NCBI GenBank assembly: GCA_963991145.1
Contig: CAXDOZ010000008.1
Location: forward strand, 1-45,613
Direction of reading: 5' to 3'
Source of the DNA: CAXDOZ01 sp963991145
GTDB lineage: Bacteria; Bacteroidota; Bacteroidia; Chitinophagales; JABDMM01
DNA: 45,613 bases
The notes under the pieces are model-generated. The model had not been told where the DNA came from, ran no database searches, and was given only the letters and a program-made list of their open reading frames with translations. Both the position numbers and the translations under genes were made by a program. Of the stretch, positions 42,310 to 45,613 are shown one piece after another; position 1 is the first letter of the stretch, and each line of letters opens with the position of its first letter.

Positions 42310-42972
42310 CTAAACATTCAGATATCGCATAAATGCGTCATATCGGTCTTTGAGGTCTTCGTAATAGCTAACCTCATTGAATGTTCCCAGGATCTTGTAT
42401 TCATAGCGCTCAAAAGTTGCTATGATCGCTGCAGCATCAGTGGTGTTGATCTTGATCGTAACCTCGATCTTGCCTTTACCGGGATTATTCATCACGGTAG
42501 ATCCCAGAACAATGGAATCATTTGACTCAACCAATCTGGCAATCTCTGCAAGGGAATAATCAATGGAATTCAACTCAAGCATTATGATTGCACCGGAATC
42601 CTGAATTACAGAATAGGCCTGCATTGCCTGAATGATATTCGGAAGGTCAATTACACCGATGAACTCCTGCTTTTCACCAACAACAGGAATAACAGTCAAT
42701 CTGGTTTCTGCTGCAAGGCCAATAACTTCAAACAAGTGACTTAGCTCTTCAACTTTAGGCTGCTGGCGATAAAATTTGAAATCACCAATCGTCTTTTCCA
42801 TGGCCTCAGAGTCCAGGAGTTCTTCCTCAGAAAGCATTCCCTGATAGATCTTATCCTTTTCCACCGGGAGGTGCTGGATGCCGTAATCGGCCATCCATAC
42901 CAAAGCCTGATCAACCGTGTCTGTCGGTTGAAGTACAGGAATACTATCGTTGATTAATTGTTTTGCGAACAT
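42310..42972 (-). CDS. CBS-domain protein
   Basis: 220 residues. Two CBS-type repeats occupy residues 1-130 (SIPVLQPTDTVDQALVWMADYG, cut to VLQPTDTVDQALVWM; RLTVIPVVGEKQEFIGVID), followed by an ACT-like C-terminal domain (GAIIMLELNSIDYSLAEIARL, cut to IIMLELNSIDYSL). CBS pairs bind adenosine nucleotides and act as energy sensors. Its stop is contiguous with the next gene's start codon region, so it is co-transcribed with the hydrolase. The partner is unknown. Confidence 0.83.
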   Translation of the reverse strand: MFAKQLINDSIPVLQPTDTVDQALVWMADYGIQHLPVEKDKIYQGMLSEEELLDSEAMEKTIGDFKFYRQQPKVEELSHLFEVIGLAAETRLTVIPVVGEKQEFIGVIDLPNIIQAMQAYSVIQDSGAIIMLELNSIDYSLAEIARLVESNDSIVLGSTVMNNPGKGKIEVTIKINTTDAAAIIATFERYEYKILGTFNEVSYYEDLKDRYDAFMRYLNV

Positions 42973-43740
42973 CTATGTGGCGTACACTTTTTCAACTAAG
43001 AACTTCTCCACCAAAGTATTAAACTCCTGGGGTAGTTCCATCATAGGTGCATGTCCACATTTGTCAAGTAAATGTAATTCTGAGTCGGGAAGTAGTTTAT
43101 CGAACTCTTCTCCAACAAAAGCGGGGGTGATGTTATCCTGCGCTCCCCAGATCAATTGAGTTGGGATAGTGATCTTACCGAGTTCGTCTCTGAGGTTATG
43201 CCTTACGGCAGATTTGGCCAGGTAAAGTGTAGAGATCGCCTTTCTTCTATCATTAACAATATCGAAAACCTCATCTACCAATTCCTTGGTTGCTGTATTG
43301 GGATCGTAAAAAGTGTACTCGGTCTTTTTCTTCACGTATTCGTAATCGCTTTTCTTGGGATAGCCATCTCCTAAAGCGCTTTCGAATAATCCAGAACTTC
43401 CTGTGAGAATGATTGATTTCACCTTGTCAGGATTTCTGAGGCTATAGATAAGAGCGATATGCCCTCCCAAAGAATTCCCGATCAGGTTCATGTCCTCAAA
43501 TCCTCTGAAAGCCACAAAACGCTCTACAAACTTCGCCATTCCGGATACCGAAGTGTCCTTCAGGTCAGATGTGTAGAGAGGAAGAATGGGGATAGAAACC
43601 GTGTAATCCTTTGAGAAATGGTTAATTACCTCTTTGAAATTACTTAGGGCACCAAACAAGCCGTGAAGCAGAAGAATCACTGGGCCTTTGCCCTCTTCAA
43701 CATAGTTGAACTCACCACTTTGTTTTAACTCAAATTCCAT
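42973..43740 (-). CDS. Alpha/beta-hydrolase fold protein
   Basis: 255 residues. The oxyanion strand LLLHGLFGALSNF is near residue 25; nucleophile elbow GNSLGG with Ser90; acid in GAQDNITP near 205; and His in KCGHAPMME near 234. All three catalytic residues are visible, so it should be active. Substrate unknown; such genes next to a CBS protein and a folate/tryptophan amidotransferase are common in Bacteroidota. Co-transcribed with the CBS gene (no gap). Confidence 0.88.
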   Translation of the reverse strand: MEFELKQSGEFNYVEEGKGPVILLLHGLFGALSNFKEVINHFSKDYTVSIPILPLYTSDLKDTSVSGMAKFVERFVAFRGFEDMNLIGNSLGGHIALIYSLRNPDKVKSIILTGSSGLFESALGDGYPKKSDYEYVKKKTEYTFYDPNTATKELVDEVFDIVNDRRKAISTLYLAKSAVRHNLRDELGKITIPTQLIWGAQDNITPAFVGEEFDKLLPDSELHLLDKCGHAPMMELPQEFNTLVEKFLVEKVYAT

Positions 43741-43787
43741 TCGTATTAAGCAATTCTCAAATAAAGCTAATTAAAACGATATACGAC

Positions 43788-44357
43788 TTACTGAATGTAA
43801 GTAAACCAGTTCTTCATTAACAGTAATCCCTCTTGGGTAAGGATAGATTCGGGATGAAACTGGAAACCAACTATGGGGTTTTGCTCAGATGCAATAGCCA
43901 TGACCTCACCTTCCTTTGTACGTGCAAGTACCTTTAACTCATTGTTTTCTGTTCCTTCTTCTATGATCAAGGAGTGGTATCTCATCACATTTAAAGGCTT
44001 TGATACTCCCTCGAAAATGGGATGTGGAGAAATATTTAGCTCACTCACTTTTCCATGCATCGGCTTTGTCGCTTTTTTCAAGGTCCAGGAGCAGAATTCT
44101 CCTATTGCCTGCATGCCCAAACAAACTCCCAGAATGGGCTTCTTTCCCCAATACTCCTTCACAACCGAATTTGTGATCCCTGAATTTTGAGGAATGCCCG
44201 GCCCCGGGCCGATCAAAATTGAATCGAATTCAAGTTCTGCGATCTCCTCAAGTCTCATTTCATCATTGCGAACCACGATCGTTTTTTCCCCCGCCTGCTC
44301 AACATAATCTACCAGGTTCCAGGTGAAAGAATCATAGTTGTCAATGACCAAAACCAT
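43788..44357 (-). CDS. Anthranilate/aminodeoxychorismate synthase glutamine amidotransferase subunit
   Basis: 189 residues, a class I amidotransferase of the TrpG/PabA type. VIDNYDSFTWNLVDY opens it, GPGPGIPQNSG follows, the nucleophile Cys79 lies in GVCLGMQAIGEF, and FQFHPESI supplies His and Glu. Hydrolyses glutamine to feed ammonia to TrpE or PabB. No such partner gene lies in the window, so trpG or pabA cannot be decided. The start overlaps the cvpA stop by one base (TAATG). Confidence 0.93.
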   Translation of the reverse strand: MVLVIDNYDSFTWNLVDYVEQAGEKTIVVRNDEMRLEEIAELEFDSILIGPGPGIPQNSGITNSVVKEYWGKKPILGVCLGMQAIGEFCSWTLKKATKPMHGKVSELNISPHPIFEGVSKPLNVMRYHSLIIEEGTENNELKVLARTKEGEVMAIASEQNPIVGFQFHPESILTQEGLLLMKNWFTYIQ

Positions 44358-44881
44358 TAATCGAGCTCGTTTAGAAGATCTTCAAAGGTGTCGAAGATAC
44401 CCTCGAATAAAGGGATCATCTTCCCGATCTGATCGATCAGAATTGGTGCTAATGGCCTTACCTGCTCGAATAGTATGGAGTTCTTCACTAGTGTTCCTGG
44501 AAGTATTTCCCATAAGCTCAAGAACCAGAAACATGCAGAGGCGATCAAGAGACTCAGGATCGCCCATAAAAAGCCTCCTGCAATCTTATTGAAGAGATTC
44601 AGCATGACCAATTTAAGAGCACCTTCCAGCAGCCAGGCTACAAGCTTGAAACTCAAAATCAGGCCGACAAATAAAATGATGAATGCGATCGGAGGGAGAT
44701 AAGCTCTGTTTATCTCAACAACATCAGCTAAGAATACTGAGAATAGGGTGGCGAACTTGAGGGCGATCAAAAAGCCAACAAACACACCAAAGAAACTAAG
44801 GAAGGAGTAAATAAAACCCTTCTTAAAACCAAAGTAGAATCCGGCTCCTACACAAGCCAGGATGATGAAATCAACTATCAC
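44357..44881 (-). CDS. CvpA-family membrane protein
   Basis: 174 residues from a GTG at 44881. Four hydrophobic segments (IILACVGAGFYFGF, FIYSFLSFFGVFVGFLI, PIAFIILFVGLILSFKLV, FLWAILSLLIASACFW) match the CvpA (colicin V production) family of inner-membrane proteins. Its C-terminal tail (PLAPILIDQIGKMIPLFEGIFDTF, cut to PLAPILIDQIGKMIPLF) is amphipathic. Cellular role not established. Co-transcribed with the amidotransferase (overlap) and the YqeY gene (5 bases). Confidence 0.87.
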   Translation of the reverse strand: MIVDFIILACVGAGFYFGFKKGFIYSFLSFFGVFVGFLIALKFATLFSVFLADVVEINRAYLPPIAFIILFVGLILSFKLVAWLLEGALKLVMLNLFNKIAGGFLWAILSLLIASACFWFLSLWEILPGTLVKNSILFEQVRPLAPILIDQIGKMIPLFEGIFDTFEDLLNELD

Positions 44882-44886
44882 TCAGA

Positions 44887-45333
44887 CTAATTCAATAATT
44901 CTCTAACGATCTCAGAAATCATGCGGTTATCTGCCTTTCCCGCCAATCGGCCGGAGGCCTGACCCATAACTTTTCCCATGTCCTGCATGCCTGAAGCACC
45001 CAACTCTTCTACAAGCGCCTTTAAGAATTCAGAAAGCTCCTCTCTGCTCATTTGCTTAGGCAAGTAGCTCTGAATCACTTCTAACTCCTCCACTTCCTTT
45101 GCAGCCAGATCATCTCTGTTTTGCTGATTGTAAACTTCGATCGATTCCTGACGCTGCTTGGCGAGCTTTTGTAAAATGGCAAGCTCCTTCTCATCATTTA
45201 ATTCTCCCGCACCTTTCTCTGTCTCGGCTAAAGTGAAGGCAGTTCGAATGGCGCGAATCGCTCGAAGCTTCGCCTGATCTTTCTCCCGCATTGCGGCTTT
45301 TAAGTCTTCGGTTAAACTGTCTGAAATTGGCAT
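44887..45333 (-). CDS. GatB/YqeY-domain protein
   Basis: 148 residues. The domain reads MREKDQAKLRAIRAIRTAF, then KLAKQRQESIEVYNQQNRDDL (as LAKQRQESIEVYNQQNR), YLPKQMSREEL and MGKVMGQASGRLAGKADN, the last near the C-terminus with ADNRMIS. This is the YqeY family, similar to the tail of the GatB tRNA amidotransferase; the exact role is unknown. First gene of the minus-strand run, with a perfect -7 box (45352-45359) in front. Confidence 0.9.
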   Translation of the reverse strand: MPISDSLTEDLKAAMREKDQAKLRAIRAIRTAFTLAETEKGAGELNDEKELAILQKLAKQRQESIEVYNQQNRDDLAAKEVEELEVIQSYLPKQMSREELSEFLKALVEELGASGMQDMGKVMGQASGRLAGKADNRMISEIVRELLN

Positions 45334-45351
45334 CTCTTAGGGCTTTGCTCA

Positions 45352-45359
45352 CAAAATTA
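45352..45359 (-). promoter_or_regulatory. -7 box of the yqeY-cvpA-amidotransferase run
   Basis: TAATTTTG on the minus strand fits TAnnTTTG exactly and lies 19 bases before the ATG at 45333. No strong -33 TTTG is visible. Confidence 0.5.
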
Positions 45360-45409
45360 CGCTTTCCTCCCGCATACACAGGTTCCCTTTTCCCTATCTT
45401 ACACCCCCG

Positions 45410-45613
45410 TTGAACCGAATACTAGGCATATCAGCATTCTACCACGATTCGGCGGTTGCTCTTATCGAAGAGGGCTCAGTAATTGCCGCAGCACAGGAAG
45501 AGAGATTTACCCGCATTAAGCACGATCCGGCATTTCCCAAAAAAGCTCTGCAATGGTTAGTTGAAGAGTACGATCTGAACGCTGAAATTGTAGATGCGAT
45601 CGTATTTTACGAC
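45410..45613 (+). CDS. Carbamoyltransferase N-terminus (NodU/CmcH family), partial
   Basis: The frame opens at a TTG at 45410 and is still open at the right edge; 68 residues are visible. RILGISAFYHDSAVALIEEG, shown in full 20 residues, is followed by AAAQEERFTRIKHDPAFPKKAL. These match the N-terminal ASKHA-like domain of O-carbamoyltransferases of the NodU/CmcH/TobZ family, including HDS near the active site. It modifies an unknown hydroxyl acceptor with carbamoyl phosphate. No ATG lies upstream in frame and no SD is seen. A weak -7-like TATCTTAC (45395-45402) suggests a near-leaderless mRNA. Confidence 0.78.
   Translation, partial: MNRILGISAFYHDSAVALIEEGSVIAAAQEERFTRIKHDPAFPKKALQWLVEEYDLNAEIVDAIVFYD

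Noticed and set aside
1..45613. Search for CRISPR arrays, IS elements, prophage islands and RNA genes
   Set aside because: No regularly spaced repeat, transposase motif, integrase, or tRNA-like cloverleaf was seen by reading. The tail-fibre-like modules at the left end are common in secreted Bacteroidota proteins and do not prove a phage.

Overview
The window looks like a chromosomal segment of a member of the Bacteroidota, most likely a marine Cytophagales-type bacterium. Four things point there: a type IX secretion (T9SS) C-terminal sorting tail on a secreted protein (17447-18439); paired PorG-like/DUF6089 proteins beside nadK, uppS, bamA and two ompH/skp genes; many short signal peptides ending in AQ or a lipobox; and several upstream boxes that fit the Bacteroidota -7 consensus TAnnTTTG exactly. 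Shine-Dalgarno sequences are weak and several genes start with TTG or GTG. No tRNA, rRNA, CRISPR array or insertion sequence was seen, and no stretch over 300 bases lacks a gene.

Layout. 1-4072: two large repetitive secreted or surface proteins meet tail to tail. The plus-strand gene enters from the left edge, has an in-frame TAA at 1201-1203 and ends abruptly at 2520. The minus-strand gene also loses its pattern at the same spot, so a rearrangement (or assembly) junction is likely near 2520. 4238-5158: malate dehydrogenase with a strong terminator. 5244-8330: a minus operon of a lipoprotein, an outer-membrane barrel and a secreted protein. 8432-11163: a minus operon with two PPK2-type polyphosphate kinases, a small membrane protein and a FISUMP-domain protein. 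11208-13010: a Cys-rich secreted protein, a TfoX-N protein and 3-methyladenine DNA glycosylase I.

13115-18439 (plus): a peroxiredoxin-like protein, a bestrophin-type channel, a sulfotransferase plus DUF1214 pair, and an Omp28-like T9SS cargo. 18429-19823 (minus): a TetR regulator and an SDR oxidoreductase, with a clear two-palindrome operator region. 19917-22474: a lipoprotein, an uncharacterised protein, an SRPBCC protein and an AhpD-like protein. 22573-24808: recA, a small protein and an ECF sigma factor, each closed by an intrinsic terminator. 25057-29063 (plus): uvrA overlapping an OmpA-like gene. 29065-30076: a FeoA-domain protein, ferritin and a previously easy-to-miss 48-residue lipoprotein.

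30145-45333: a GTG-started glycosyltransferase, then a long minus-strand envelope-biogenesis block (thioredoxin-TPR protein, murI, two ompH/skp genes, bamA, uppS, two porG-like genes, nadK, a short BamA/TamA-like barrel), followed upstream by a CBS protein, an alpha/beta hydrolase, a TrpG/PabA amidotransferase, CvpA and a YqeY protein. The right edge cuts a divergent NodU/CmcH-type carbamoyltransferase.

Most of the window is housekeeping plus envelope functions. The less ordinary parts are the broken surface-protein pair at the left end, the PPK2 tandem in which one copy has a changed Walker B motif, the TetR/SDR regulatory cassette, the sulfotransferase-DUF1214 pair and the duplicated PorG-like gene.
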